Positions 49,547 to 60,874 of a stretch of DNA of 64,000 bases are shown here, piece by piece. How positions within the stretch are numbered: position 1 is the stretch's first letter; each line of letters starts with the position of its first letter. The translations under genes were made by a program, and so were the position numbers. The notes beneath the pieces were generated by a model. That model ran no database searches. It had not been told where the DNA came from and worked only from the letters and a program-made list of their open reading frames with translations. The DNA comes from Azospirillum brasilense (GTDB lineage Bacteria; Pseudomonadota; Alphaproteobacteria; Azospirillales; Azospirillaceae): assembly GCF_001315015.1 (NCBI RefSeq), contig NZ_CP012914.1:992001-1056000 (forward strand). Direction: 5' to 3'.

Positions 49547-50437
49547 TCACGCGCTCCCCACCTGGAAGGTCAGGACATGATCCTCGTCCGGCCGCAGCGG
49601 CTCTCCCCCGAACCCGATCAGCCCGCTGCCGGTCAGCTTCGTCGAATCGCGGCGCAGCAGCAGGGAGGGGGAGTCGCCCGTGCGGATGAAGGTGCCGTTG
49701 GTCGAATGGTCGGTCAGCAGGAAGCCGCCGCGGCTGAAGTCGATCACCGCGTGCTGGCGCGAAGTGCGGCGGGAGGGGATGCGCAGGCCGCAGCCCTCGT
49801 CACGCCCCACCGTGATCCGCGGCAGCAGCGGGGTCAGCGTCGTGTCGGCGCGGCGGCCGGACAGGCGCAGGGACGGCAGGCCGCGCCCCTTGCCGGGTTC
49901 GGACAGGGGCAGACCGACGGTGGCGTTGTCCTCTGCCTCCGGCGCGGCGTCGCCGTCGCGGATCTGGTGGACGCGGACCGGAGCCGCCTTTCCCTTCACC
50001 GCGACGCTGTTCAGAAGGCGGGCCCGTTCGCGCAGGGGCGGGGAGAGGCGATCCACCAGATCGTCGGTCGCCAGGATCTCGCCGGGGCGGGCAATGGATT
50101 CCAGCCGGGCGGCGACGTTGCAGGCGTCGCCGTAGAGGTCGCCGGGGCCGGCGATCACCGGGCCGAAATGCAGCCCGGCGCGCAGGCGAAGCCCGAACTC
50201 CCCCTGCCGCTCCATCATGGCGAGCGCGGCGCGGGTGGCGCTGTCGCTCATGGGGAAGCAGGCCAACAGCCCGTCGCCCAGGCTTTTCACCACCGTACCG
50301 CCGTTCTCCCCGACGATCCGGCGCAGGTCCTCCAGCACCCGCTGGGTCAGCGCCGCCGCCTTGCGGTCGCCCGCCAACTCATAGAGCAGCGTGCTGTCGG
50401 CGATGTCCACGAAGAGGAGCGCGAGGGGCTTTTCCAT
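49547..50437 (-). CDS. Class III adenylate/guanylate cyclase with C-terminal FHA domain
   Basis: 296 aa. The catalytic domain (residues about 1-160) has the metal aspartate in LLFVDIADSTLLYELAGDRK and the KSLGDGLLACF motif. The FHA domain (about 205-290) has VGRDEGCGLRI, SRQHAVI and HSTNGTFI, a phosphothreonine-binding fold. No membrane segment. It may link a Ser/Thr kinase signal to cyclic-nucleotide production; substrate ATP or GTP not determined. Start at MEKPLA (50437). It reads toward nifB's control region; no evidence of nif regulation. Confidence 0.86.
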   Translation of the reverse strand: MEKPLALLFVDIADSTLLYELAGDRKAAALTQRVLEDLRRIVGENGGTVVKSLGDGLLACFPMSDSATRAALAMMERQGEFGLRLRAGLHFGPVIAGPGDLYGDACNVAARLESIARPGEILATDDLVDRLSPPLRERARLLNSVAVKGKAAPVRVHQIRDGDAAPEAEDNATVGLPLSEPGKGRGLPSLRLSGRRADTTLTPLLPRITVGRDEGCGLRIPSRRTSRQHAVIDFSRGGFLLTDHSTNGTFIRTGDSPSLLLRRDSTKLTGSGLIGFGGEPLRPDEDHVLTFQVGSA

Positions 50438-50689
50438 CCCGTGCAATGGCCCGAAGCTGGAGGTTGCGGAAAGCGGGGCACAGCGTACAGCCGATGTTCC
50501 ACCGTCATATCACAACCGTTCGTAACGGTTACAGAGACGTTGGGACCCGCGTGCCGCGCGGGCGCCTTGCCGCAGCCCGAGCGCCGACCGGCCCTCAAGG
50601 GTTATGTTGCGTGTTTATTTTTTCCCTCATAAGATGCAGGTCAGGGGTGTTGTCTGCGCGCCGCCGGCGTGGCTCTCACGGAGGGAATC

Positions 50690-51736
50690 ATGACAGTATC
50701 GGGTGTAGCGTCGGCGGCCTCGTCGTTTCCGGTCCTGTCCCGATCCACCAGGGCGCCCTCATCGTCCGAGGCGGTCGCCGCGAGTGGCGGCGCCGCCTCC
50801 GATCGCGTGGCGCTGAGCGGGTTGGGCGGGGCGCTTCGCGGTGACGGCTTGGCCGCCTTCGGCGCGCTTTCGGACGCTCAGCGTCAGCAATTGGCCGATC
50901 TCGTCGACAGCGGAAAGATCAGTGGCGAGACGGTCAACGATGCCCTCACGCAGCGGTTGAAGCAGGCCCGCGTCAGCGCGATGGGCGCGACGCAGCGCAT
51001 GTACAACAACGATCACGCCGATCTTTTCTTCGATGAAGCGACCAGCGTCGACGATCTGCGCGGTGCCTTGTCCCAGACGCTGGCCCGGCGGTCGTCGCTG
51101 ATGGACAAGCTGACCGCGGCGATGAGCGAGGACGAACGGGCGTCGGCGTCGAACGATCTGGCGGCGAGGACGATGAATCCGCTCCTGGCGAAGGACCGGA
51201 TGGGGATGTCGCGCCACATCATGCCGGGCTTCTTCTCCATGGACTTTTCCGATTCCCGCCTGAACTCCACCAAAAAGCAGGGGGATGCCACCTACAGTCT
51301 GAAGGCGTTGGGGGTCGATCTCGACGCGATCGACAAGGCGCTGCGCAAGACCGGCGAAGAGGATGCCGCCGCCATCCTGTCGGAGCGGGCGGGCGTGCCG
51401 ACCTCCCGAACGGTGGCGGCCGATCAGGACTATTCGGTGGATGACGCCCTGGTGAAGCCCCTGACCGCGCTGCCGGGCGCTTCGCCGCCGGATGCCCGCG
51501 ACTATTCGAATCCCCTCGATTACGGCAGGACGCTGCGCGAGTTTCTCCAGGCGTCCTTTGCGGAAATGCGCAAGGTCGGTGAGTTGGGAGGGCACACGGT
51601 GTATCAGGTCGACCGTCCCCCCGACCATATCCAGCGCCCCCAGGACCTCCCCACGCCTTCATCAGCGGGCACCGCCATCGCTCAGGGAGAGCCGGTGGAT
51701 CGCGCGTACATGATCGGTTTGGCCGCCCGTTACTGA
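50690..51736 (+). CDS. Unknown protein next to nifA
   Basis: 348 aa. Ser/Ala-rich start (MTVSGVASAASSFPVLSRST), then helical segments (LADLVDSGKISGETVNDALT; DDLRGALSQTLARRSSLMDK). No cleavable signal or membrane segment. The low-complexity start and SDAQRQQLADLV recall proteins exported by flagellar or type III systems, but I do not recognise the family. GGAGGGAATC precedes the ATG; an upstream GTG at 50669 lacks a site. Convergent with nifA, 22 bases apart. Confidence 0.72.
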   Translation: MTVSGVASAASSFPVLSRSTRAPSSSEAVAASGGAASDRVALSGLGGALRGDGLAAFGALSDAQRQQLADLVDSGKISGETVNDALTQRLKQARVSAMGATQRMYNNDHADLFFDEATSVDDLRGALSQTLARRSSLMDKLTAAMSEDERASASNDLAARTMNPLLAKDRMGMSRHIMPGFFSMDFSDSRLNSTKKQGDATYSLKALGVDLDAIDKALRKTGEEDAAAILSERAGVPTSRTVAADQDYSVDDALVKPLTALPGASPPDARDYSNPLDYGRTLREFLQASFAEMRKVGELGGHTVYQVDRPPDHIQRPQDLPTPSSAGTAIAQGEPVDRAYMIGLAARY

Positions 51737-51758
51737 TCGGCCTGCTGTCGCCCGTCCC

Positions 51759-53636
<1,878 letters not shown>

Positions 53637-54003
53637 GATCGACACCCCCTGCTCAACCGGGACTCCGGACGCCGCGCACCGGCGCGCTCGTCGAATTGAT
53701 CCCGGCACGGCGCCTTGAACCGTTCCTCCCGGGGTGGGGTGTGCGCTCGTTGCTGATCGGCGCCTTTGACCACCGGTGCGCCCGCCGCGCGTGCTTCCGT
53801 GACAAGCCGTTCGCGCTGCGGACTGTCGAAAGTTTCGGAAACTCTCGGTCGAAAGGCAAGCCCTTTTGCATATCAGTTGCTGCGGCGCACAATGACTTAT
53901 GGCTGCGGCAGAACGGCGCAACCCTTGAGAAAACTGGAGTTTCTGCCGCTGAACATCTAATAACTGACCGGTCAGTAATATTTTCTCCACCCTGGAGGAC
54001 GGT
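53637..54003. other. Divergent control region of nifA and the TetR gene
   Basis: 367 bases with no gene. I find no sigma-54 promoter and no TGT-N10-ACA site on the nifA side, so nifA seems not to be autoregulated through NifA. I could not place a convincing -35/-10 for nifA. The TetR-side operator is at 53963-53976. The A/T content rises toward 53820-53990. Confidence 0.5.
53963..53976. promoter_or_regulatory. TetR-type operator
   Basis: Perfect 14-bp palindrome ACTGACCGGTCAGT, 27 bases before the TetR gene start. It resembles operators of AcrR/CerR-like repressors that control their own drug-export operon, so autorepression is likely. Confidence 0.75.
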
Positions 54004-54654
54004 ATGCCGGAGGATGATCCCGCCGTTCCGCGCTGGCGCCGCCGCAAGGAGGCGCGCCCCCGGGAGATCGTCGACGCCGCCCTGACCGTCTTCGGCGAGC
54101 GCGGCTTCGCGGCGGCCCGGCTGGAGGATGTCGCGGCGCAGGCCGGGGTCAGCAAGGGCACGCTCTACCTCTACTTCCCGAACAAGGAGGAGTTGTTCAA
54201 GGCGGTGGTCCGCGAGGCCATCCTGCCCAACCTGGACATGGCCGAGCGTCTGCTGGCCGGGGCGCAGGGGCCGAGCTTCGCCGTTCTGGAAACGCTGCTG
54301 ACCCTCTTCGCGACGCGCATCCTGAAATCGCGCGCCGGCGCCATCCCCAAGCTGATCATCGCCGAGGCCGGCAATTTTCCCGATCTCGCCCGCTTCTATT
54401 ACGACGAGGTGATCCGCCGCGCCTTCGCCCTGCTGGCGGCGGTGCTGGAGCGCGGCATGGCGCGCGGGGAGTTCCGCCCGGTGGACGTCGACTCGACCGT
54501 CCGCCTGATCGTCGCACCGATGCTGATGAGCGCGCTGTGGCGCTCCTCCTTCGAAGCGCTGGAGGGCCGCCCGCCGGACGTGGCGGCGCTGCTGGCCGCC
54601 CATCTCGACGCGCTGCGCCGGACGCTCGCCCCGGAGGGAGGGTCGCCGTCATGA
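54004..54654 (+). CDS. TetR-family regulator of the adjacent ABC exporter
   Basis: 216 aa. N-terminal HTH at residues about 18-65 ([40 protein letters not shown]); ligand-binding C-terminal domain rich in helices. The stop overlaps the next start (ATGA), so it is the first gene of an exporter operon it probably represses through the palindrome upstream. Effector unknown. Confidence 0.9.
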   Translation: MPEDDPAVPRWRRRKEARPREIVDAALTVFGERGFAAARLEDVAAQAGVSKGTLYLYFPNKEELFKAVVREAILPNLDMAERLLAGAQGPSFAVLETLLTLFATRILKSRAGAIPKLIIAEAGNFPDLARFYYDEVIRRAFALLAAVLERGMARGEFRPVDVDSTVRLIVAPMLMSALWRSSFEALEGRPPDVAALLAAHLDALRRTLAPEGGSPS

Positions 54655-55598
54655 GCTGGATCGCCGAAACGCTGGCGGCGGCCCTGGCCGTCCTCGGGCT
54701 GGGCGGCGGGGACGCCGTGCCGCTGGCCCACGGCTACGCCGAAGGGGAATATCTCCGCATCGCCGCCCCGGTGGCCGGGACGCTCGACACGCTGGCGGTG
54801 ACGCGCGGCGGGCGGGTTGAGGCGGGCGCGCCCCTCTTCGCGCTCGACCGCACCAGCGCGCGGGCGGAGCGCGACCGGCTGGCCGCCGCGCTGGGGCAGG
54901 CGCGGGCGGAGCTGGCCGACCTGCGGACGGGCCGGCGCCCCGACGAGCTGGCGGTGGTTTCCGCCCAGCGCGCGCAGGCCGAGGCGGCGCTGCGCTATTC
55001 CGAAGTGGAACTGGCGCGGCAGCAGACGCTGGTGGCGCGCAAGGTCAGCTCCGACGACCGGCTGGACGCCGCCCGCGCCAGCCGCGACGGCGACCGCGCG
55101 CGGCTGGAGGAGCTGACCGCGCAACTGGCCGTCTCCAACCTGCCGGCCCGTCCCGAGCAGATCCGCGCCGCCGAGAACGCCGTCGCCCAGGCCGAGGCGG
55201 CCCTGGCCCAGGCGGACAAGCGCCTCACCGAATTGGCCCCGCCGGCGCCCGAGGCGGCGCTGGTCGAGGACACGCTGTTCAACCCCGGCGAATGGGTGCC
55301 GGCGGGCGCCCCGGTGGTGTCGCTGCTGCCGCCGGGAAAGCGGAAGCTGGTGGTCTTCGTTCCGGAACTGCTGATGGCCCGCGTCCGTCCGGGCGACCGG
55401 GTGACGGTGCGCTGCGACGGCTGCCCGCCCGGCCTGTCGGCGCGCGTGACCTATGTGGCGCCGCGGGTGGAATACACCCCGCCGGTGATCTACAGCGTCG
55501 GCAGCCGCGAGAAGCTGGTCGTCCGCGTCGAGGCGCGGCTGGAGGACGGGGCGACGCTCAACCCCGGCCTGCCGGTGGACGTGGAACTGCCGCCATGA
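54651..55598 (+). CDS. HlyD-family membrane fusion protein
   Basis: 315 aa. Short N-terminal hydrophobic segment ([20 protein letters not shown]) as signal/anchor; biotinyl-lipoyl half (YLRIAAPVAGTLDTLAVTRG); long alpha hairpin (LRYSEVELARQQTLVARKVS...); then the beta-barrel. Periplasmic adaptor of the YbhG type for the ABC transporter encoded next. Overlaps both neighbours by four bases. Confidence 0.9.
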   Translation: MSWIAETLAAALAVLGLGGGDAVPLAHGYAEGEYLRIAAPVAGTLDTLAVTRGGRVEAGAPLFALDRTSARAERDRLAAALGQARAELADLRTGRRPDELAVVSAQRAQAEAALRYSEVELARQQTLVARKVSSDDRLDAARASRDGDRARLEELTAQLAVSNLPARPEQIRAAENAVAQAEAALAQADKRLTELAPPAPEAALVEDTLFNPGEWVPAGAPVVSLLPPGKRKLVVFVPELLMARVRPGDRVTVRCDGCPPGLSARVTYVAPRVEYTPPVIYSVGSREKLVVRVEARLEDGATLNPGLPVDVELPP

Positions 55599-56536
55599 CC
55601 GGGGAGCCCGCCATCGACGTGCGCGGTCTGGTCAAGCGCTTCGGCGCCAAGACGGTGGTGGACGGCTTCTCCATCCAAGTGGCGCGCGGGCAGATCTACG
55701 GCTTCCTGGGGCCGAACGGGTCGGGCAAGACGACGACCATCCGCATGCTCTGCGGGCTGCTGACACCCGATGCGGGGGTGGGGACCTGCCTCGGGCTCGA
55801 CATCCGCGGCCAGAGCGCCGCCATCAAGCGGCAGGTCGGCTACATGACCCAGAAGTTCAGCTTTTGGGAGGATCTGAGCATCGCCGAGAATCTGGATTTC
55901 GTTGCCCGCATGTACGGGCTGCCGGACCGGCGGACCAAGGTCGCCGGGGCGTTGGAACGGCTTGGGCTGGGCAACCGGCGGGCGCAGCTCGCCGGGGAAT
56001 TGTCCGGCGGCTGGAAGCAGCGTCTGGCGCTGGCCGCCTGCATCCTGCATGAGCCGAAGCTGCTGCTGCTCGACGAGCCGACCGCCGGCGTCGACCCCAA
56101 GGCGCGACGGGAGTTCTGGGACGAGATTCACCGGCTGGCCGGCGACGGGCTGACCGTGCTGGTCAGCACTCATTACATGGACGAGGCGGAACGCTGTCAC
56201 GCCATCGCCTATCTCGCCTACGGCCGGCTGATGACCCAGGGCAGCGTGGAGGAGGTGATCGCCAACTCGGGTCTGGTCACCTACGAAGTCGGCGCGCGGG
56301 GGGCGGACGGACCGGACCTCGGGCGCGTCGCGGCGGAGTTGCGCGACCGTCCGGGCGTCGAGATGGTTGCCGCCTTCGGTACCCGGCTGCATGTCAGCGG
56401 CGGCGACGGCGCGGAACTGGAGGAGGCGTTGCGCCCCTGGGCCGGCGACCCGGCCCTGTTGGTGCGACGGACGGAGCCGACGCTGGAGGATGTGTTCATC
56501 CATCTGATGAATCGCAGCACGGACAACTTCGCATGA
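55595..56536 (+). CDS. ABC transporter ATP-binding protein (YbhF/drug-export type)
   Basis: 313 aa, one nucleotide-binding domain: Walker A GPNGSGKTT (residues about 40-48), signature LSGGWKQRLALAA (Trp-Lys variant of LSGGQ), Walker B LLLLDEPTAGVD, His switch VSTHYMDEA. The C-terminal about 80 residues are the regulatory extension common in exporters. Partner permease at 57121-58254 is separated by an opposite-strand gene. Confidence 0.93.
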   Translation: MTGEPAIDVRGLVKRFGAKTVVDGFSIQVARGQIYGFLGPNGSGKTTTIRMLCGLLTPDAGVGTCLGLDIRGQSAAIKRQVGYMTQKFSFWEDLSIAENLDFVARMYGLPDRRTKVAGALERLGLGNRRAQLAGELSGGWKQRLALAACILHEPKLLLLDEPTAGVDPKARREFWDEIHRLAGDGLTVLVSTHYMDEAERCHAIAYLAYGRLMTQGSVEEVIANSGLVTYEVGARGADGPDLGRVAAELRDRPGVEMVAAFGTRLHVSGGDGAELEEALRPWAGDPALLVRRTEPTLEDVFIHLMNRSTDNFA

Positions 56537-56607
56537 CCGAGCCGCCGCAGGGCAGGGCAGAACCGTCCCCGCACCATCGCGACAGCCGGTGCGGGGACGG
56601 TGCGCGA

Positions 56608-56976
56608 TCACTCGATCGACGCGGAGGTCACGCCGGTGTTCTTGTTCCAGCGCAGCGTCAGCTTGGAGATCTTGCAGAGGTTCAGGTTCTGCCAGACCGC
56701 CGACTCGCCGTCGTCGTAGATGACCTTCATGTCCCACTTGCAGGTCTTCTCGGCCTTGTCGAAGCTCAGTTCGAATTCTTCGCCGTCGTCGAGGACGTCA
56801 CGGCCGAGGATGTCTTCGTCCCACTTCTCGTTGGCGGACTCGCTGACGTAGATGTGCTTCAGCGCGTAGCCCGTCTCGTTCGCGATGGTGAAATCCTGCT
56901 GCCCGGCCAGGGCGGCGCCATGAAGCAGGAACAGGGCGGCCACGGCGGCGGCACCCTTGGCAAAAATAGATGTCAT
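56608..56976 (-). CDS. Small secreted protein of unknown function
   Basis: 122 aa. Clear Sec signal peptide (KGAAAVAALFLLHGAALAGQ, cleavage after ALA, residue about 24). The mature part is beta-rich and acidic (FTIANETGYALKHIYVSESA; DEDILGRDVLDDGEEFELSF) with two cysteines (KTCKWD, LNLCKI) that may form a disulfide. Periplasmic or secreted. It sits on the opposite strand between the ABC ATPase and permease genes. I recognise similar small proteins from Azospirillum but no function. Confidence 0.78.
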   Translation of the reverse strand: MTSIFAKGAAAVAALFLLHGAALAGQQDFTIANETGYALKHIYVSESANEKWDEDILGRDVLDDGEEFELSFDKAEKTCKWDMKVIYDDGESAVWQNLNLCKISKLTLRWNKNTGVTSASIE

Positions 56977-57120
56977 GGCAATTCTCCCGCATAAGAATTA
57001 ATCCTTTTGGACGGTGCTGGAAGCAATTTCGATATGTCAATGGGAGCCAAGTTGCCCGATGGGGCGTTGAAGTAAAAAGTTGTGTTTCTTTCTTGAAATG
57101 CACGGTCTTGGAGGGGCATC

Positions 57121-58254
57121 ATGGCGCGGTTTTCCTTCTCGCGCTTCGTCGCGGTGATGGTGAAGGAGTTCATCCAGATGCGGCGCGACCGGCTGACCTT
57201 CGCCATGATGGTGGGGGTGCCGGTGCTCCAGCTCGTGCTGTTCGGCTTCGCCATCAACTCCGACCCCAAGAGCCTGCCGACCGCCGTCCACGCGGCCGAC
57301 TCCAGCCCCTTCGCCCGCACGCTGGTGTCGGCCATGGCGAATTCCGGTTACTTCGATGTGACCAGCAGCGCCGGCAGCCCGGCCGAGCTGGACCGTCTGC
57401 TGGCCGAAGGACGGGTGCAGTTCGCTGTCACCATCCCCGCCGGTTTCGCCCGCGACCTGCAGCGGGGGGAGCGGCCGGTGCTGCTGGTCGAGGCGGACGC
57501 GACCGACCCGGCGGCGACCAGCAACGCGCTGTCCGCCCTGTCGACCCTCGCGCGGCAGGCGCTGGACCCCGATCTGATCGGTCCGCTGGCTCCTTTGCGC
57601 TCCACCCCCGACCCGGTCGAGCTGCGGGTCCACCGCCGCTACAACCCTGAGGGCATCACCCAATACAACGTGGTGCCCGGACTGATGGGGGTGGTCCTAA
57701 CCATGACCATGGTGATGATGACCGCGCTGGCCGTCACCCGCGAGCGGGAGCGCGGGACGATGGAGAACCTGCTGGCGATGCCCGTCCGCCCGTTCGAGGT
57801 GATGCTGGGCAAGATCGTGCCCTTCATCCTGGTCGGCTACATCCAGGTCGTCATCATCGTCCTGGCCGCCCGGCTGCTGTTCGGCGTGCCCATCGTCGGC
57901 AGCCTGGCCCTGCTGTCGGCGGTGCTGGTGCTGTTCATCGCCGCCAATCTGGCGGTGGGCTTCACCTTTTCCACCGTGGCGAAGAACCAGCTTCAGGCGA
58001 TGCAGATGTCCTTCTTCTTCTTTCTGCCGTCGATGCTGCTGTCCGGCTTCATGTTTCCCTTCCGCGGCATGCCCGGCTGGGCGCAGGCGGTGGGGGAGAT
58101 CCTGCCGCTGACCCATTTCCTGCGCATCGTCCGCGGCATCCTCCTGAAAGGCAACGGCCCGGCGGAGATCGTGGGGGAGGTGGCGGCGCTGCTGGCCTTC
58201 CTTGCGGTGGTCACGGTCGTCGCGCTGAAGCGGTACCGGCAGACCTTGGACTGA
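57121..58254 (+). CDS. ABC-2 type exporter permease (YbhS/YbhR type)
   Basis: 377 aa. One N-terminal TM (TFAMMVGVPVLQLVLFGFAI), a periplasmic domain of about 140 residues, then five C-terminal TMs (from VVPGLMGVVLTMTMVMMTAL on) with the ERERGTMENLLAMPVRPFEV cytoplasmic loop of the family. Would pair with the ATPase at 55595 and adaptor at 54651 to export drugs or other hydrophobic compounds. Its 5' region contains an A/T-rich stretch and could hold a separate promoter. Confidence 0.92.
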   Translation: MARFSFSRFVAVMVKEFIQMRRDRLTFAMMVGVPVLQLVLFGFAINSDPKSLPTAVHAADSSPFARTLVSAMANSGYFDVTSSAGSPAELDRLLAEGRVQFAVTIPAGFARDLQRGERPVLLVEADATDPAATSNALSALSTLARQALDPDLIGPLAPLRSTPDPVELRVHRRYNPEGITQYNVVPGLMGVVLTMTMVMMTALAVTRERERGTMENLLAMPVRPFEVMLGKIVPFILVGYIQVVIIVLAARLLFGVPIVGSLALLSAVLVLFIAANLAVGFTFSTVAKNQLQAMQMSFFFFLPSMLLSGFMFPFRGMPGWAQAVGEILPLTHFLRIVRGILLKGNGPAEIVGEVAALLAFLAVVTVVALKRYRQTLD

Positions 58255-58389
58255 GCAGTAAACAGGGGCTGGGTGTTGCCCGTCATCGTTACCGCCAAGT
58301 CGAATTTGGCTGTGACATGAGCGTGAGCCTCACTTTTCGTTAAGGATCATTGGCTCTAATCTTTCCCGATTGGCGGTCCGTGGGGGAAG

Positions 58390-59352
58390 ATGATGCGGCG
58401 CTTGGCGGTTGGCCCGACGGTTGGGATTCTCGCGGTGGCCCTGATCGCAGCCGGTTTGATCGCCGCTGCTCTCGCCGGTCCGGCCGAGGCCGGATCGCAC
58501 AAGAAAAAGAAGCCCGCGCCGCCGGCCCCCAACTCCATTGCCTGGAGTCAGGTGAGCGGCCCCGCCCTGGGGCCGGCCCAGTCCATCGGCGGCTACGCCG
58601 CGGGCTGCATCACGGGCGCGCAGGCCCTGCCGGGGGAAGGCACCGGCTATCAGGTCATCCGCATGTCCCGCCAGCGTTTCTACGGCCATCCGGAACTGAT
58701 CGACTATCTGAAGGGCTTCGGGCGGAAGGTTGCGGCGGCGGGGCTGGGGACCGCGCTGATCGGCGACATGGGGCAGGCACGCGGCGGCCCGATGAGCTTC
58801 GGCCACGCCAGCCACCAGATCGGGCTGGACGCCGACGTCTGGCTGCGGCTCGACCACCCGCCGATGGGCCGCAACGCACGGGAAAGCCTGACCGAGATCA
58901 AGTATGTCGATTACGACCGTGTCCGCGTCACCGAGGACTGGTCGGAGCGGCAGTCCCAACTGGTCCGCATCGCCGCCAGCGATCCGCGGGTGACCCGTGT
59001 TTTCGTCAACCCGGCAATCAAGCTCGCCATGTGCCGCCATTCCTGGCCGGACCGGACCTTCCTGCGCAAGCTGCGGCCATGGCATGGCCATGACGGGCAC
59101 ATGCACATCCGCCTGGGCTGCCCGGCGGGAAGCCCGCAATGCGAGGACCAACGCGACATTCCCGACGGCGATGGCTGCGGCGACGAGGTCGAATCCTGGC
59201 TCGGCTCCGTCTATCCGGTGGTGGAGAAGCACAACGGCAAGCCGCAGCCGCGCTACGTCAGCATGCCGCCCGCCTGCACCGCGGTGTTGCGCGCCGCCGG
59301 GACTCGGGTCGCCGCCATGGACGATGCGCACGGGGAGAAGACGGTGCGGTAA
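58390..59352 (+). CDS. mepA: Penicillin-insensitive murein endopeptidase MepA
   Basis: 320 aa. Signal peptide (VGILAVALIAAGLIAAALAG, cut near AEA). The metal-binding core of the LAS family is visible: MSFGHASHQIGLDADVWLRL and PWHGHDGHMHIRLGCP. Cysteines (CPAGSPQC, DGDGCGD) likely form disulfides. Cleaves D-Ala-meso-DAP cross-links in the periplasm. Stand-alone gene. Confidence 0.92.
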   Translation: MMRRLAVGPTVGILAVALIAAGLIAAALAGPAEAGSHKKKKPAPPAPNSIAWSQVSGPALGPAQSIGGYAAGCITGAQALPGEGTGYQVIRMSRQRFYGHPELIDYLKGFGRKVAAAGLGTALIGDMGQARGGPMSFGHASHQIGLDADVWLRLDHPPMGRNARESLTEIKYVDYDRVRVTEDWSERQSQLVRIAASDPRVTRVFVNPAIKLAMCRHSWPDRTFLRKLRPWHGHDGHMHIRLGCPAGSPQCEDQRDIPDGDGCGDEVESWLGSVYPVVEKHNGKPQPRYVSMPPACTAVLRAAGTRVAAMDDAHGEKTVR

Positions 59353-59458
59353 CGTGACGCCGGATTTTGCGCTTGCACGTGCAGGGCACCCGGATACTGT
59401 GAAAGTCGGAACGAACCAGTCGTCCGGCGGTCCAGGCAACGGGGCAGGCGCGAAGGCG

Positions 59459-60421
59459 ATGAGCGACAAGAGCGGAAACGATCACGCGGGCGCTCCCCGC
59501 ATCAAGCTCAAGACCCGCCTTCACGCTTGGTGGGAGGGATATGATCTTTCCGGCCTGAAGGGCAGGGGCGGGGAGGAGGACGGCAAGCCGCCGACCGCCG
59601 GCCCAGCCCAGCCCGCCGCGCGGGGCCATGGTCCCGGCGTGAACCGCTGGGGCAAGCCGCTGTGGAGCGCCACGCGGATCGAGGTGGCGGAAAAGCTGTG
59701 GGGCGAGGGCTTCAACACGCCGGGTGGCCACGACCACATCCCTTATCTGGTGAAGCCGCTGGGCCTCAATCCGGCGATGAGCGTGCTGGACCTGTCCGCC
59801 GGTCTGGGCGGCACCAGCCGCACCATGGCCAGCAAGTACGGCTGCTGGGTCACCGGGCTGGAAGCTGCGGAAGTTCTGGCGAAGGAGGGGATGATCCGCT
59901 CCTTCAAGGAGGGGCTGGAGAAGAAGGCCCCGATCGAATCCTACGACCCGGAGAATTTCAGCTATCCCAAGCGCGTGGACGCCATCGTCTACAAGGAGGG
60001 GATGTTCTCCGTCCACGGCAAGGACCAGCTGTTCGACGGGATGGAGCTGGCGCTGAAGCCGCGTGGCCATCTGCTGATGACCGATTACGTGATCGACCCG
60101 GCGCTGGCCGGAGCCAAGGCCGTCCAGGTCTGGTGCGACAAGGAGCCGATGCAGCCGCATCTGTGGTCCAAGGACCAGATGGCCGCCGCCTTCGCCCAGC
60201 GGAACCTGGACCTGCGAATCGCTGAAGACATCACCGACACCCACCGCGGCCTGATCGTGAGCGCCATCCAGGGCTTGGTCGAGCACTTGGAGCGCCATCA
60301 TCTCGACCACGAGACCAAGCTCGCCGTGATGGACGAGGTGGAACTGTGGGTCCGCCGCGTGTCCGCCATCGAGGCGGGCATGAAGGTGTGCCGTTTCTAC
60401 GCGCTGAAACCGGCGGAGTAG
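59459..60421 (+). CDS. SAM-dependent methyltransferase
   Basis: 320 aa. Motif I is VLDLSAGLGGTSRTMASKYG (residues about 115-134); Rossmann-type class I methyltransferase with a charged, disordered N-terminal 60 residues. The segment VTGLEAAEVLAKEGM and LMTDYVIDP resemble ubiquinone/phospholipid N- or C-methyltransferases. Substrate unknown. The ATG at 59459 is the first with good codon pattern after the mepA stop; no strong ribosome-binding site. Confidence 0.78.
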   Translation: MSDKSGNDHAGAPRIKLKTRLHAWWEGYDLSGLKGRGGEEDGKPPTAGPAQPAARGHGPGVNRWGKPLWSATRIEVAEKLWGEGFNTPGGHDHIPYLVKPLGLNPAMSVLDLSAGLGGTSRTMASKYGCWVTGLEAAEVLAKEGMIRSFKEGLEKKAPIESYDPENFSYPKRVDAIVYKEGMFSVHGKDQLFDGMELALKPRGHLLMTDYVIDPALAGAKAVQVWCDKEPMQPHLWSKDQMAAAFAQRNLDLRIAEDITDTHRGLIVSAIQGLVEHLERHHLDHETKLAVMDEVELWVRRVSAIEAGMKVCRFYALKPAE

Positions 60422-60469
60422 CGTCGAAACGGCCGCGTCCGGCGGGAAACGCAACCGCGACGGGGGCCG

Positions 60470-60498
60470 TTGACAGCGGGGGTGCGCCGCACTATGGT
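60470..60498 (+). promoter_or_regulatory. Sigma-70 promoter of rpmJ
   Basis: TTGACA (60470-60475), 17-base spacer, TATGGT (60493-60498). A consensus-like -35 with optimal spacing, 44 bases before the rpmJ start. Confidence 0.8.
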
Positions 60499-60541
60499 GC
60501 GCGCCTTCGATCGAGCCGCCGACCGACCAGGATGAAGAACT

Positions 60542-60667
60542 ATGAAGATCGTTAACTCTCTCAAGTCGATGAAGACGCGCCACAAGGCCTGCCGCGTGAT
60601 CCGCCGCAAGGGCCGCGTCTACGTCATCAACAAGCAGAACCCGCGCTTCAAGGCCCGCCAGGGCTGA
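60542..60667 (+). CDS. rpmJ: 50S ribosomal protein L36
   Basis: 41 aa: [20 protein letters not shown] then [20 protein letters not shown] and G. This is the 41-residue alphaproteobacterial form. It has only one cysteine, so it lacks the zinc ribbon of the C+ form. Monocistronic with its own promoter and terminator. Confidence 0.95.
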   Translation: MKIVNSLKSMKTRHKACRVIRRKGRVYVINKQNPRFKARQG

Positions 60668-60711
60668 GACCGGCGGCCGGGTCCGCCCGGCCGACAGCTT
60701 CGGGTTTCTCG

Positions 60712-60748
60712 CAAGAGCCGCGCCTTTCGGGCGCGGCTCTTGCGTTTT
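60712..60748 (+). terminator. Rho-independent terminator of rpmJ
   Basis: 13-bp perfect stem CAAGAGCCGCGCC / GGCGCGGCTCTTG around a five-base loop, followed by CGTTTT. Confidence 0.88.
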
Positions 60749-60874
60749 GGGGGATCGGCTCGCCCATTGGCCGATCCCTCACCGGCTTGTGCGCGTCCCA
60801 CCGGCAATGATACCACTGGTTACGGAATGCATCCGGAGCCAACCGGTGCGAATCATGGGGGAGGACGGCCGATC

